A DNA stretch of 47,781 bases from an uncultured Massilia sp. (GCA_913777025.1 CAJYQM010000102.1:1-47781); one strand, 5' to 3'; numbered from the stretch's first letter, positions 23,727 through 31,816 are shown. Notes: generated from the sequence alone by a model not told the origin. Numbers and translations are program-made.

Positions 23727-24898
23727 CACAACGTGAAATACTGGGTATCGCCGAAGACCGCCTCGACCAGGCCGGCGCCGGCCTGACGGCGCGCGAGATC
23801 GCGCAGCAGGCCGGGGTGTGGGGCCGCATCGACGCCCTGGTGGCGCAGCGCCGCGCCGCCCTCGACGCCTTCCTGGCGCCGCTGCTGGCGCGGCCGGAAC
23901 TGCGCATCGTGCTGACCGGGGCCGGCACCTCGGCCTTCATCGGCGAATGCCTGGCGCCGGCGCTGCTGGGCCGCGGCCTGCGCGCCGAGGCGCTGCCGAC
24001 CACCGACATCGTGTCCGGACCGGCATGCTTCCTGCAGCCGGGCGTGCCGACCCTGCTGGTGTCCTTCGCCCGGTCCGGCAGCAGCCCGGAAAGCGTGGCC
24101 GCGGTGGCGCTGGCCGACCAGCTGGTCGGCGAGGTGTACCACCTGGTCGTTACCTGCAACAGCGCCGGCGAGCTGTATCGCGCGGCCCAGGGCCGTGCCA
24201 ACGTGTTCGCGCTGCTGCTGCCGGACGCCACCCACGACCGCGGCTTCGCCATGACCACCAGCTTCACCTCGATGCTGCTGGCGGCCGCGCTGGCCTTCGG
24301 CGTGATGGCGCCCGGCGCCAGCAGCGTTCCGGCCGGCGCCGCGCGGGCCGCGCTCGATGCCTCGCTGCCGCTGCTGCGCGACCTGGTGGCGCGCCGCTTC
24401 CGGCGCGTGGTCTACCTGGGCAGCAACGAACTGCGCGGCCTGGCCCGCGAAGCCTCGCTCAAGCTGCTCGAGCTGACCGACGGCCAGGTGGTCGCGCTGT
24501 TCGACTCGCCGCTCGGCTTCCGCCACGGCCCCAAGACCGTCGTCGATGCCGACACGCTGGTGGTGGTGCTGCTGTCGAACGACGCGCATGCGCGCCGCTA
24601 CGACCTCGACCTGTTGAACGAACTGCGCAGGGACGGCAGCGCCGGCCGCGTGCTGGCGCTGGGCGGGCAGGCCGGCGGCCTGGAGCCGGGCGACCTGGTG
24701 TTCGAGGGCATGGAGGCGGCCGGCGACCTGGCGCTGGCCCTGGCCAGCATCGTGCTGTGCCAGTCGTTCGCGCTGCTGGCGTCGCTGGAACTGGGCCTGC
24801 GCCCGGATACCCCGAGCCGCACCGGCACCGTCAACCGCGTGGTGCGCGGCGTGACCATCTATCCATTCGAGGGAGACGCCCATGTTCCTCGGGATTGA
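23717..24898 (+). CDS. agaS: AgaS-like SIS-domain ketose-aldose isomerase/deaminase
   Basis: A 393-residue protein with two SIS domains. VLTGAGTSAFIGECLAPAL opens the first and SFARSGSSPESVAA is its phosphosugar loop; RRVVYLGSNELRGLAREASL opens the second, with ELTDGQVVALFDSPLGFRHG. This is the AgaS/TagI type, which converts galactosamine-6-phosphate to tagatose-6-phosphate and ammonia. The specificity is inferred from the GatZ-like and sugar-kinase neighbours. The glutamine-amidotransferase domain of GlmS is absent, ruling out synthesis of glucosamine-6-phosphate. AAGGAG lies upstream inside the GatZ-like gene. It overlaps the kinase gene by 17 bases. Confidence 0.9.
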   Translation: MLVAQREILGIAEDRLDQAGAGLTAREIAQQAGVWGRIDALVAQRRAALDAFLAPLLARPELRIVLTGAGTSAFIGECLAPALLGRGLRAEALPTTDIVSGPACFLQPGVPTLLVSFARSGSSPESVAAVALADQLVGEVYHLVVTCNSAGELYRAAQGRANVFALLLPDATHDRGFAMTTSFTSMLLAAALAFGVMAPGASSVPAGAARAALDASLPLLRDLVARRFRRVVYLGSNELRGLAREASLKLLELTDGQVVALFDSPLGFRHGPKTVVDADTLVVVLLSNDAHARRYDLDLLNELRRDGSAGRVLALGGQAGGLEPGDLVFEGMEAAGDLALALASIVLCQSFALLASLELGLRPDTPSRTGTVNRVVRGVTIYPFEGDAHVPRD

Positions 24899-25847
24899 CG
24901 GCGGCGGCACCAAGACCGCCTTCGCATTGGTCGACGGCGACGGCATCGTGCGCGCCCGCCACGAGGACGGCGGCACCTATTACGTCGAGACCGGCATGGA
25001 GGGTGCCGCGGCGGTGCTGGCGCGCGGCTGCCGCGCGGTGCTGGACGCGGCCGGCATCGAGGCCGCCGGCGTGAACTTCGCCTTCTTCGGCATGCCGGCC
25101 TACGGCGAGGACCGCGCCGCGCAAGCGGTGCTGGAAACGCTGCCGCGCGCCATCCTGGGCCACGATCGCTACCTGTGCGGCAACGACATGGTGTGCAGCT
25201 GGGCGGGCTCGCTGGCCTGCGCCGACGGCATCAGCGTCATCGCCGGCACCGGTTCGATGGCCTACGGCGAAGCCGGCGGCAAGCGTGCGCGCGCCGGCGG
25301 CTGGGGCGAGCTGTTCAGCGACGAGGGCTCGGCCTTCTGGATCGCGCGCGAAGGCTTGAGGCTGTTCTCGCGCATGAGCGACGGCCGCGCGCCGCGCGGG
25401 CCCCTGCATGCGCTGGTGCGCACGCGCCTGGAACTGCAGGACGACCTCGACGTCTGCGGCGTCGTCTACGGCCAGATGAACGGCGACCGCAGCCGGGTGG
25501 CGCAGCTGGCGCGCCTGGTCACCGACGCGGCCGCGCTGGGCGACCGCCAGGCCCAGGCCATCCTCGACGCCGCGGCGGCCGAGCTGGCGGAGATCGTGGA
25601 CGCCGTGTCGGTGGCGCTGGGCGCGGTCCCGGATGACGGGCTGGCAGTGTCGTACACGGGCGGCCTGTTCGGCGCCGACGGTCCGCTGCGCGCACCGTTC
25701 GCGCAGGCCCTGGCGGCGCGCGCGGGCCGCTACCGCTTGACGCCGCCGCGCCTGGCGCCGGTGCTGGGCGCGGCCCTGTACGCCGCACGCAGCGCCGGCA
25801 CGCCGCTGGACGAATCGGCCATCGCACGACTGGCGTGCGCCGCTTGA
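24882..25847 (+). CDS. BadF/BadG-family amino-sugar kinase
   Basis: A 321-residue ASKHA-fold kinase of the BadF/BadG/BcrA family, to which N-acetylglucosamine kinases belong. GIDGGGTKTAFALVDGDG is the phosphate-1 loop; VIAGTGSMAYG is the phosphate-2 loop; GGWGELFSDEGSAFWIAREG is the sugar-kinase signature; and YTGGLFGADGPL is the adenosine site. In this context it probably phosphorylates N-acetylgalactosamine or galactosamine at O6 after uptake, as no PTS is present. It overlaps the AgaS-like gene by 17 bases, with GAGGGAGA as ribosome site, so translation is likely coupled. Confidence 0.9.
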   Translation: MFLGIDGGGTKTAFALVDGDGIVRARHEDGGTYYVETGMEGAAAVLARGCRAVLDAAGIEAAGVNFAFFGMPAYGEDRAAQAVLETLPRAILGHDRYLCGNDMVCSWAGSLACADGISVIAGTGSMAYGEAGGKRARAGGWGELFSDEGSAFWIAREGLRLFSRMSDGRAPRGPLHALVRTRLELQDDLDVCGVVYGQMNGDRSRVAQLARLVTDAAALGDRQAQAILDAAAAELAEIVDAVSVALGAVPDDGLAVSYTGGLFGADGPLRAPFAQALAARAGRYRLTPPRLAPVLGAALYAARSAGTPLDESAIARLACAA

Positions 25848-25878
25848 TGCCGCGCCCCACCGACAAGGAGACACGAGC

Positions 25879-26976
25879 ATGCGCTTCACCCTGATGCATT
25901 CGATCCTGGCCGCGCTTTTGGCGGTCCCTTTGGCCGCCGCAGCCGCGGACAGCTACACGATGGCCGACTTCGACAAGGTGCCGAAGATCGACGCCCACCT
26001 GCACCTGCACGGCGCCAGCCAGGATGCCTACCTGGCGCTGGCGCGGCGCGACAACTTCCGCGCGCTGACCATCAACGTCGACTATCCCGACTTCCCGCCG
26101 CTGGAAACCCAGCGCCGCGTCGCCAGCGCCGCCGCCCACGCCCACCCGGAGCAGCTGGCCTGGGCCGCCACCTTCGCGACGAAGGATTTCGAGCGCCCGG
26201 GCTGGAGCCAGGCCACGCTGAAGGACCTGGACGGCGCGCTGGCCGACGGCGCCGTCGGCGTCAAGGTCTGGAAGAACATCGGCATGGAATTGCGCGACCG
26301 CCAGGGCAAGCTGGTGATGGTCGACGATCCGCGCCTGCAGCCGGTGTTCGCCGGCCTGGAACAGCGCGGCGTGATGGTGCTCGGCCACCAGGGCGAGCCG
26401 CACAACTGCTGGCTGCCGGTCGAGCAGATGACGGTGAATAACGACCGCGAATATTTCAGCAAGCATCCGGCCTACCACATGTACAAGCACCCGGAAATGC
26501 CCAGCTACGAGCAGCAGATGGCGGCGCGCGACCACTTGCTGGCCCTGCACCCGCGCCTGCGCTTCACCGGCGTTCACATGGCCTCGCTCGAATGGGACGT
26601 GGACCGGCTGGCGCGCTTCCTCGACCAGCACCCCGGCGTCAACGTCGACGTGGCGGCGCGCATCGGCCAGATCCAGTTCCAGTCGCAGCGCGATCCCAAG
26701 AAAGTGCACGACTTCTTCGTCAAGTACCAGGACCGCCTGATGTACGGCACCGACCTGGCGCAGTCGGAGGGGCAGAGCGACGCCGATTTCGTCAAGGACC
26801 TGGACACGGTGTGGCGGCGCGACTGGCGCTACTTCAATACGGCGGACAGCCTGGCCGTGCCGGAACTGGACCGGCCGGTGCGCGGCCTGGCGCTGCCGCG
26901 CGCGGTGGTCGACAAGCTGTACCGCGTCAACGCCGAGAAGGCGTATCCGCGGGCCTGGCGCAAATCCGGCGTGTGA
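25879..26976 (+). CDS. Exported amidohydrolase family protein (PF04909 type)
   Basis: A 365-residue metal-dependent TIM-barrel hydrolase with a Sec signal peptide at about 1-22. The metal site can be followed: His40 and His42 in DAHLHLHG, Lys129 in GVKVWKNIG, His170 in LGHQGEP, His233 in GVHMASLEWD and Asp292 in YGTDLA. This is the Amidohydro_2 branch, not NagA, so calling it the missing N-acetylgalactosamine-6-phosphate deacetylase is not justified. A periplasmic location also excludes action on a cytoplasmic phosphosugar. It might remove a substituent from the imported glycan. AAGGAG precedes the ATG; the gene is 31 bases after the kinase. Confidence 0.86.
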   Translation: MRFTLMHSILAALLAVPLAAAAADSYTMADFDKVPKIDAHLHLHGASQDAYLALARRDNFRALTINVDYPDFPPLETQRRVASAAAHAHPEQLAWAATFATKDFERPGWSQATLKDLDGALADGAVGVKVWKNIGMELRDRQGKLVMVDDPRLQPVFAGLEQRGVMVLGHQGEPHNCWLPVEQMTVNNDREYFSKHPAYHMYKHPEMPSYEQQMAARDHLLALHPRLRFTGVHMASLEWDVDRLARFLDQHPGVNVDVAARIGQIQFQSQRDPKKVHDFFVKYQDRLMYGTDLAQSEGQSDADFVKDLDTVWRRDWRYFNTADSLAVPELDRPVRGLALPRAVVDKLYRVNAEKAYPRAWRKSGV

Positions 26977-26990
26977 ACAGGAAGGCCGAT

Positions 26991-27006
26991 CTTTCGTTTC
27001 ATTTCG
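26991..27006 (+). promoter_or_regulatory. AgaR-like operator before the DeoR-family regulator gene
   Basis: Bases 26992-27005 read TTTCGTTTCATTTC, a full match to the TTTCRTTTYRTTTY core I recall for AgaR. The site covers the expected -35 position of the promoter whose -10 is at 27021-27026, so binding should block transcription of the regulator and the glycosidase genes behind it. Confidence 0.68.
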
Positions 27007-27020
27007 TAGTTGGCCTCCTG

Positions 27021-27026
27021 TATGAT
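27021..27026 (+). promoter_or_regulatory. Likely -10 element of the regulator promoter
   Basis: TATGAT differs by one base from TATAAT. The best -35 is a weak TTCATT at 26998-27003 with a 17-base spacer, inside the operator. The start would be near 27033 and the ATG is at 27059. Confidence 0.5.
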
Positions 27027-27058
27027 CTGGCCCAAAACGATGGCGATGAAAGATCGGG

Positions 27059-27877
27059 ATGAAGAACAAGAATCAAACGGAAACGAAAGCTTCGACGGCA
27101 GCCGATGCCGAGCTGCTGGTCGAGGAAAGGCGCCGCCGCATCCGTGAAATGGTGAACGAGCGCGGACGGGTCACGGTGACCGAGCTGGCGGCAATGTTCG
27201 ACATCTCGCAGGTCACCGCGCGCAACGACCTGAACGCGCTGTCCGAGATCGGCGCCGTGGTGCGCACGCGCGGCGGCGCGCTGGCCCAGCGCGACGACGA
27301 GGACTTGCCGATCGGCGTCAAGCAGAACCTGCGCCGGGCCGAGAAGGTGCGCATCGCCGAGGCGGCCGTGCAGCTGATCGGCGAGGGCCAGACCATCGTG
27401 CTCGACTCCGGCACCACGACCGCGGAAATCGCCAAGCAGATCCGCGGGCTGAAGCTGCAGTCGGTGAACGTGATCACGAACGCGCTGAACATCGCCGTGC
27501 TGCTGGCCGGCGCGCCGCACGTGAGGCTGGTGATGCTGGGCGGCGTGCTGCGCCCGAGTTCGTATTCGCTGGGCGGGCCGCAGGCGGAAGCGGCCCTGCA
27601 GGGACTGCACGCCGACATCCTGTTCCTCGGCTTCGACGGCCTGGATCCGGACATCGGCGTGATGACCCCGCACCTGCTGGAAGCGCGCCTGAACTCGCGC
27701 ATGCTGGAAATCGCGCGCAGCGTGGTCGCGGTAGGCGATTCGTCCAAGATCGGGCGGCGCAGCCTGTCCGTGATCGCGAAGATCGAACAGGTCGACCGCA
27801 TCATCACCGACGCCGGCGCGGCGCCGGAAGCGGTCGAGGCGCTGCGTTCGCGCGGCGCGCAAGTCGTGCTGGTGTAG
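27059..27877 (+). CDS. DeoR-family transcriptional regulator, AgaR-like
   Basis: A 272-residue repressor. The N-terminal winged helix-turn-helix (RRRIREMVNERGRVTVTELA, then QVTARNDLNALSEIGAVVRT and RGGA) is of DeoR type, with the RNDL recognition helix seen in AgaR. The C-terminal DeoRC effector domain has LDSGTTTAEIAKQI, VNVITNALNIAVLL, GGPQAEAALQ and FLGFDG, typical of proteins that bind phosphorylated sugars. The inducer is probably tagatose- or galactosamine-6-phosphate. It likely represses itself and the receptor operon through the TTTCG-type sites. A strong GC hairpin (27886-27909) separates it from the glycosidase genes. Confidence 0.9.
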   Translation: MKNKNQTETKASTAADAELLVEERRRRIREMVNERGRVTVTELAAMFDISQVTARNDLNALSEIGAVVRTRGGALAQRDDEDLPIGVKQNLRRAEKVRIAEAAVQLIGEGQTIVLDSGTTTAEIAKQIRGLKLQSVNVITNALNIAVLLAGAPHVRLVMLGGVLRPSSYSLGGPQAEAALQGLHADILFLGFDGLDPDIGVMTPHLLEARLNSRMLEIARSVVAVGDSSKIGRRSLSVIAKIEQVDRIITDAGAAPEAVEALRSRGAQVVLV

Positions 27878-27885
27878 GGATGGCG

Positions 27886-27909
27886 GACGCCGGCCCTGGC
27901 CGGCGCGTC
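27886..27909 (+). terminator. GC-rich hairpin between the regulator and glycosidase genes
   Basis: GCCGGC (27889-27894) and GCCGGC (27899-27904) pair around CCTG, with GAC/GTC extending the stem. No T tract follows, so it is more likely a processing or RNA-stability structure than a terminator. It would fit lower or separate expression of the regulator and the enzymes. Confidence 0.35.
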
Positions 27910-27937
27910 ATCCTTACAACGACATGACAGGAGACTT

Positions 27938-30025
27938 ATGGATCAGCATGACGAACGCCGCCGCACCCTGCTGCAGTGGCTGGCCGGGACGGCCGTGGCC
28001 TCGGCCGTCGGCCCCGCCGCCGCCCGCGTGGCCGGGGGCGCGCAGGGCAGGGACGTGGCGCGCATCGGCGACGCCGCCATGGCGCTGGAATTCGACGGCC
28101 AGCTGCAGTGCCGCGTGCTGGACAAGCGCGCCGGCGCCGCCACCGCCGTCACCGCCTTCGCGCCGAGCGAGCGCCTGCGGCTGTCGAACGGCCGCTGGGT
28201 AGAACGCTTCGCGCTCGGCGCGCAGGCGGCCGACCGGCTCGAAGGGCCGCACGGTCCCGGCATCCGCCACCGTTTCACCGGCACGGCGCCGGAAGGGATC
28301 GAAAAGACGGTCGCCGTCACCTTCTACGAGCGCCATCCGGGCTTCGCCGTGGTCCGCGTCTCCTACCGCAACATGGGTAAAAAGCCGCTGCTGGTGTCGG
28401 CCTGGGCCAACAGCGCGCACACGCTGCGTCCCGCGGCCGGCCGCAAGCCGGCCTTCTGGACCTATTCCGGCGCCACCCATCCGGACCGGCGCGACTGGGT
28501 GCAGCCGGCCTACCTCGGCTTCGAACAGCGCAACTTCATGGGCATGAACGGCTCCGACTACGGCGGCGGCACGCCGGCGGTGGACGTCTGGCAGCGCAGC
28601 GGGGGCCTGGCCGTCGGCCACCTCGACACGGTCCCGCGCCTGGTCGCGCTGCCGGTCAAGGCGGACGAGGACGGCGTCTCGCTCGCGGTCGAATACGAAA
28701 ACGAGGCCACGCTGCAGCCGGGCGAGACGCTCGACACCCTGGAGACCTTCCTGGCCGTGCACGGCGGCGATTATTTCGCGCCGCTGGACCGCTTCCGCAA
28801 GCTGATGGCCGAGCGCGGCCTGGCGGCGCCGGACTGCCCGGAGGATTGCTACGAGCCGATCTGGTGCGCCTGGGGCTACGAACGCGATTTCACGGTCCCG
28901 CTGATGGTCGGCACCCTCAAGAAGGCCAAGGAACTCGGCCTGGAATGGGCGGTGCTGGACGACGGCTGGCAGAACAACGAAGGCGACTGGAAGCTCGACA
29001 AGAAGAAATTCCCGAACGGCGAGGCCGACATGCGCGGCCTGGTCGGCGCCATCAAGGACGCCGGCCTGAAGGCGCGCCTGTGGATCACGCCGCTGGCGGT
29101 CGATCCGGGTTCGGACCTGCTGCACGACCATACCGACATGCTGCTGCTGGACGCGGCGGGCGCGCCGCAGCTGATCAGCTGGTGGAACAGCTTCTACCTG
29201 TGCCCGGCCTACGAACCGACCATCGAGATGACGCGCGCCTGGATCCGCAAGATCTTCGGCGAGTGGGGCTACCAGGGCATCAAGATCGACGGCCAGCACT
29301 TGAACGGCGTGGCGCCCTGCCACAACCCGGCCCACAAGCATGCGCGCCCCGAGGAATCGTTCGAGAAGCTGCAGGACTTCTGGAAGATGGTGTACGACAC
29401 CGCGCGCGAGGTGAACCCGGATGCCGTGGTCGAGCTGTGCCCCTGCGGCACCTCGTATGCCTTCCACAACTTCCCCTACATGAACCAGGCCCCGGCCTCG
29501 GACCCGCTGTCGTCCTGGCAGGTGCGCCACAAGGGCAAGACGCTCAAGGCGCTGATGGGCCCATCGGCGCCGTACGCGGGCGACCACGTGGAATTGAGCG
29601 ACGGCGGCCAGGACTTCGCGTCGACGGTCGGCATCGGCGCCGTGCTGTCGACCAAGTTCACCTGGCCGGTCGATCCGAAGCCGAAGGACAGCTTCCTGCT
29701 GACGCCCGAACGCGAAGTGAAGTGGCGCAAGTGGATCGGCACCTACCGCGAGAAGATGCTGCCGAAAGGCGTCTACCGCGGCGAGCTGTACGACATCGGC
29801 TTCGACAAGCCGGAAGGCCATGCGATCGAAAAGGAGGGCCGCATGTATTTCGCCTTCTATGCGCCGCGCTGGGACGGCCCGGTCGAACTGCGCGGCCTGG
29901 GCCCGGGACGCTGGCGCCTGCGCGACTACATCGAGGGGCGCGAGCTGGGCGAGGTCGAGGGCGCGAAGGCGAGCCTGCCGCTGCGCTTCGAGCACGCGCT
30001 GCTGATCGAGGCCGTGCGGGCATGA
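27938..30025 (+). CDS. GH36-type alpha-galactosidase / alpha-N-acetylgalactosaminidase, Tat-like signal
   Basis: A 695-residue glycosidase of the melibiase/GH36 family. Residues 7-40 form a Tat-like signal (RRRTLLQWLAG). A beta-sandwich occupies about 45-290 and the catalytic barrel about 300-590. WAVLDDGWQ (Asp341-342), GIKIDGQHLN with the predicted nucleophile Asp451, and the predicted acid/base Asp522 in QAPASDPLSSW are visible. The usual CxSGGGR strip reads CPCGTSYAFHN, so this is a divergent branch and the substrate may not be plain alpha-galactose. GH36 includes alpha-N-acetylgalactosaminidases, which would fit the amino-sugar genes. Its stop overlaps the start of the GH27 gene (ATGA), so the two are translationally coupled. 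Confidence 0.88.
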   Translation: MDQHDERRRTLLQWLAGTAVASAVGPAAARVAGGAQGRDVARIGDAAMALEFDGQLQCRVLDKRAGAATAVTAFAPSERLRLSNGRWVERFALGAQAADRLEGPHGPGIRHRFTGTAPEGIEKTVAVTFYERHPGFAVVRVSYRNMGKKPLLVSAWANSAHTLRPAAGRKPAFWTYSGATHPDRRDWVQPAYLGFEQRNFMGMNGSDYGGGTPAVDVWQRSGGLAVGHLDTVPRLVALPVKADEDGVSLAVEYENEATLQPGETLDTLETFLAVHGGDYFAPLDRFRKLMAERGLAAPDCPEDCYEPIWCAWGYERDFTVPLMVGTLKKAKELGLEWAVLDDGWQNNEGDWKLDKKKFPNGEADMRGLVGAIKDAGLKARLWITPLAVDPGSDLLHDHTDMLLLDAAGAPQLISWWNSFYLCPAYEPTIEMTRAWIRKIFGEWGYQGIKIDGQHLNGVAPCHNPAHKHARPEESFEKLQDFWKMVYDTAREVNPDAVVELCPCGTSYAFHNFPYMNQAPASDPLSSWQVRHKGKTLKALMGPSAPYAGDHVELSDGGQDFASTVGIGAVLSTKFTWPVDPKPKDSFLLTPEREVKWRKWIGTYREKMLPKGVYRGELYDIGFDKPEGHAIEKEGRMYFAFYAPRWDGPVELRGLGPGRWRLRDYIEGRELGEVEGAKASLPLRFEHALLIEAVRA

Positions 30026-31770
30026 GGCGCCTCACCGTCACCGCCGCCCTGGCGCTCGCCTTCGGCACGGCCGCGGCCCAGGCGCCCACGCCGCCGATGG
30101 GCTGGAATCCGTGGAACGCCTTCCATACCGAAGTGGACGAGGCGAAGATCATGGCCAACGCCGAGGCGCTGCGCCGCACCGGCCTGGCCGATGCCGGCTA
30201 CCGCTACGTCAACATGGACGACGGCTGGTGGCGCACGCGCCGGCCGGACGGGCGCATCGAAGTGCGCACCAGCATGTTCCCGAGCGGCGCGCTGCCCGAC
30301 GGCAGCACCAGCATGCGGCCCTTCGTCGACCGCCTGCACGCGCTCGGGTTCAAGGCCGGCATCTACAGCGAGATCGGCCGCAATGCCTGCTCCCAGGCCT
30401 GGGACCGCCATTCGCCCAACCTGCCCGAGGGGAATACGGCGGCGCGCGAGATCGGCACCTATGGCCACCAGGCCGCCGACGTCGCCCTGCTGCTGGGCGA
30501 GTGGGGATTCGACTACATGAAGGTCGACGCCTGCGGCCTGGCCGACTTCACGCCGGAACAGCCCTGGGTGCGCGACGGTACCCACCGCGTCTTCGGCCCG
30601 TGGATCGTGCGCGGCAAGCCGGATGCGGAAAGCGCCAGGCGGGTCGAGGCGCTGTATGCCGGCCTGCGCAAGCAGATCGACGCCGTGCGCCCGGACGGCG
30701 GCGTCGTGCTGTCGATCTGTGCCTGGGGCGAAGCACGCGTGGCCAACTGGGCCGGCCGCTACGGCAGTTCGTGGCGCACCAGCCCGGACATCGAGCCGAC
30801 CTGGAAGTCGATGCTGCTCAACTTCGACAGCGCCATCAAGCGCCCGCTGTATGCAGGCCCCGGCCACTGGAACGATCCGGACATGCTGGAACTCGGGCAT
30901 GGCGAGTTCGACGAGAAGCACCTGGCCGAGGCGCGCGCCCACATGTCGCTGTGGGCCATCGCCGCGGCCCCGCTGGTGCTGGGCGCGGATCTCACCAGGA
31001 TGCCGCAGGCGCTGATCGACATCGCCGGCAACCGCGAGGTGATCGCGATCGACCAGGATCCGGCCGGCCACCAGGGCGTGACCGTGATGCGCGCCGGCGA
31101 CACCCAGGTAGTAGCGCGCACCCTGGCGGCATCGGGGCAGAAGGCGGTGGCGCTGGTCAACCGCGGCAGCCGGCCGCGCACCGTGACGCTGCCGCTGGCG
31201 CGGCTGCAACTGGCGCCAGCCGCCACCGTGCGCGATGTGTGGACCAAGCGCGAGCGCGGCGTCGACGGCGTGATCAGCGTCGAGCTGGCGCCGCGCGAGA
31301 CGGCACTGCTGCTGGTGCGCGGCCGGCCGCTGCGGCCCGGGCATGCGTATGTGAGCGAGCTGCCGGCGCGGGTGCGCGTGCTGGAAGACGGCAGCGCCGT
31401 GCTCTCGACGGCGCAGGCGGCCGGCTGGGTGCCGGTCCAGGCCAACGCGGCGCCGTCCGGCAAGCCGCTGACGCTGCGGGGCGCCGCCGTCGCCGAAGGC
31501 ATCGGCGTGCTGGCCGGCTCGCGCCTGGCCCTGCGCCTGGACGGCGAGTTCGCGCGCTTCCGCAGCCGCGTCGGCGCGACCACGGCGACCCGGGGCGCGC
31601 TGGTCTATCGCGTGCTTGCGGACGGCAAGCCGGTGTTCGAGCACGGCGGCCCCGGACCGGTCGACATCGACGTGGCGGTCGACGGCGTCAAGACCCTGGA
31701 ACTGGTGACCCGGGGCGAACCGGGCAGGCTGGTGGAGGTGGCCTGGGCGGGGGCGGCACTGCTGCGGTAG
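30022..31770 (+). CDS. GH27 alpha-galactosidase-like enzyme with NPCBM-type domain
   Basis: A 582-residue exported glycosidase: Sec signal at about 1-20, GH27 barrel at about 22-345, a small beta-sandwich to about 435, and a C-terminal NPCBM-like carbohydrate-binding domain. The nucleophile is Asp169 (YMKVDACG) and the acid/base Asp256 (WRTSPDIEPTW). The CEWG motif, whose Glu contacts the sugar 2-hydroxyl in alpha-galactosidases, reads CAWG here (Ala234). Human alpha-N-acetylgalactosaminidase also replaces that Glu with a small residue, making room for the 2-acetamido group. This supports a GalNAc-type substrate but is not proof. The start is the ATGA overlapping the GH36 stop. Confidence 0.88.
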   Translation: MRRLTVTAALALAFGTAAAQAPTPPMGWNPWNAFHTEVDEAKIMANAEALRRTGLADAGYRYVNMDDGWWRTRRPDGRIEVRTSMFPSGALPDGSTSMRPFVDRLHALGFKAGIYSEIGRNACSQAWDRHSPNLPEGNTAAREIGTYGHQAADVALLLGEWGFDYMKVDACGLADFTPEQPWVRDGTHRVFGPWIVRGKPDAESARRVEALYAGLRKQIDAVRPDGGVVLSICAWGEARVANWAGRYGSSWRTSPDIEPTWKSMLLNFDSAIKRPLYAGPGHWNDPDMLELGHGEFDEKHLAEARAHMSLWAIAAAPLVLGADLTRMPQALIDIAGNREVIAIDQDPAGHQGVTVMRAGDTQVVARTLAASGQKAVALVNRGSRPRTVTLPLARLQLAPAATVRDVWTKRERGVDGVISVELAPRETALLLVRGRPLRPGHAYVSELPARVRVLEDGSAVLSTAQAAGWVPVQANAAPSGKPLTLRGAAVAEGIGVLAGSRLALRLDGEFARFRSRVGATTATRGALVYRVLADGKPVFEHGGPGPVDIDVAVDGVKTLELVTRGEPGRLVEVAWAGAALLR

Positions 31771-31793
31771 GCGCCGGCATCCGAGTGAAGGGC

Positions 31794-31816
31794 AGGGCGG
31801 CGCGCGCCGCCCTTTT
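31794..31816 (+). terminator. Intrinsic terminator ending the sugar locus
   Basis: AGGGCGGC (31794-31801) and GCCGCCCT (31806-31813) form a perfect 8-bp stem around GCGC, followed by TTT. It lies between the GH27 gene and the convergent LysR-type gene. Confidence 0.75.

Noticed and set aside
25879-26976. N-acetylgalactosamine-6-phosphate deacetylase (AgaA/NagA)
   Set aside because: The protein has a signal peptide and belongs to the Amidohydro_2 branch, so it cannot be assigned to a cytoplasmic phosphosugar reaction.
28846-30021. In-frame upstream extension of the GH27 gene through the GH36 gene
   Set aside because: The extension has no similarity to anything, whereas a proper signal peptide starts at the ATG at 30022.
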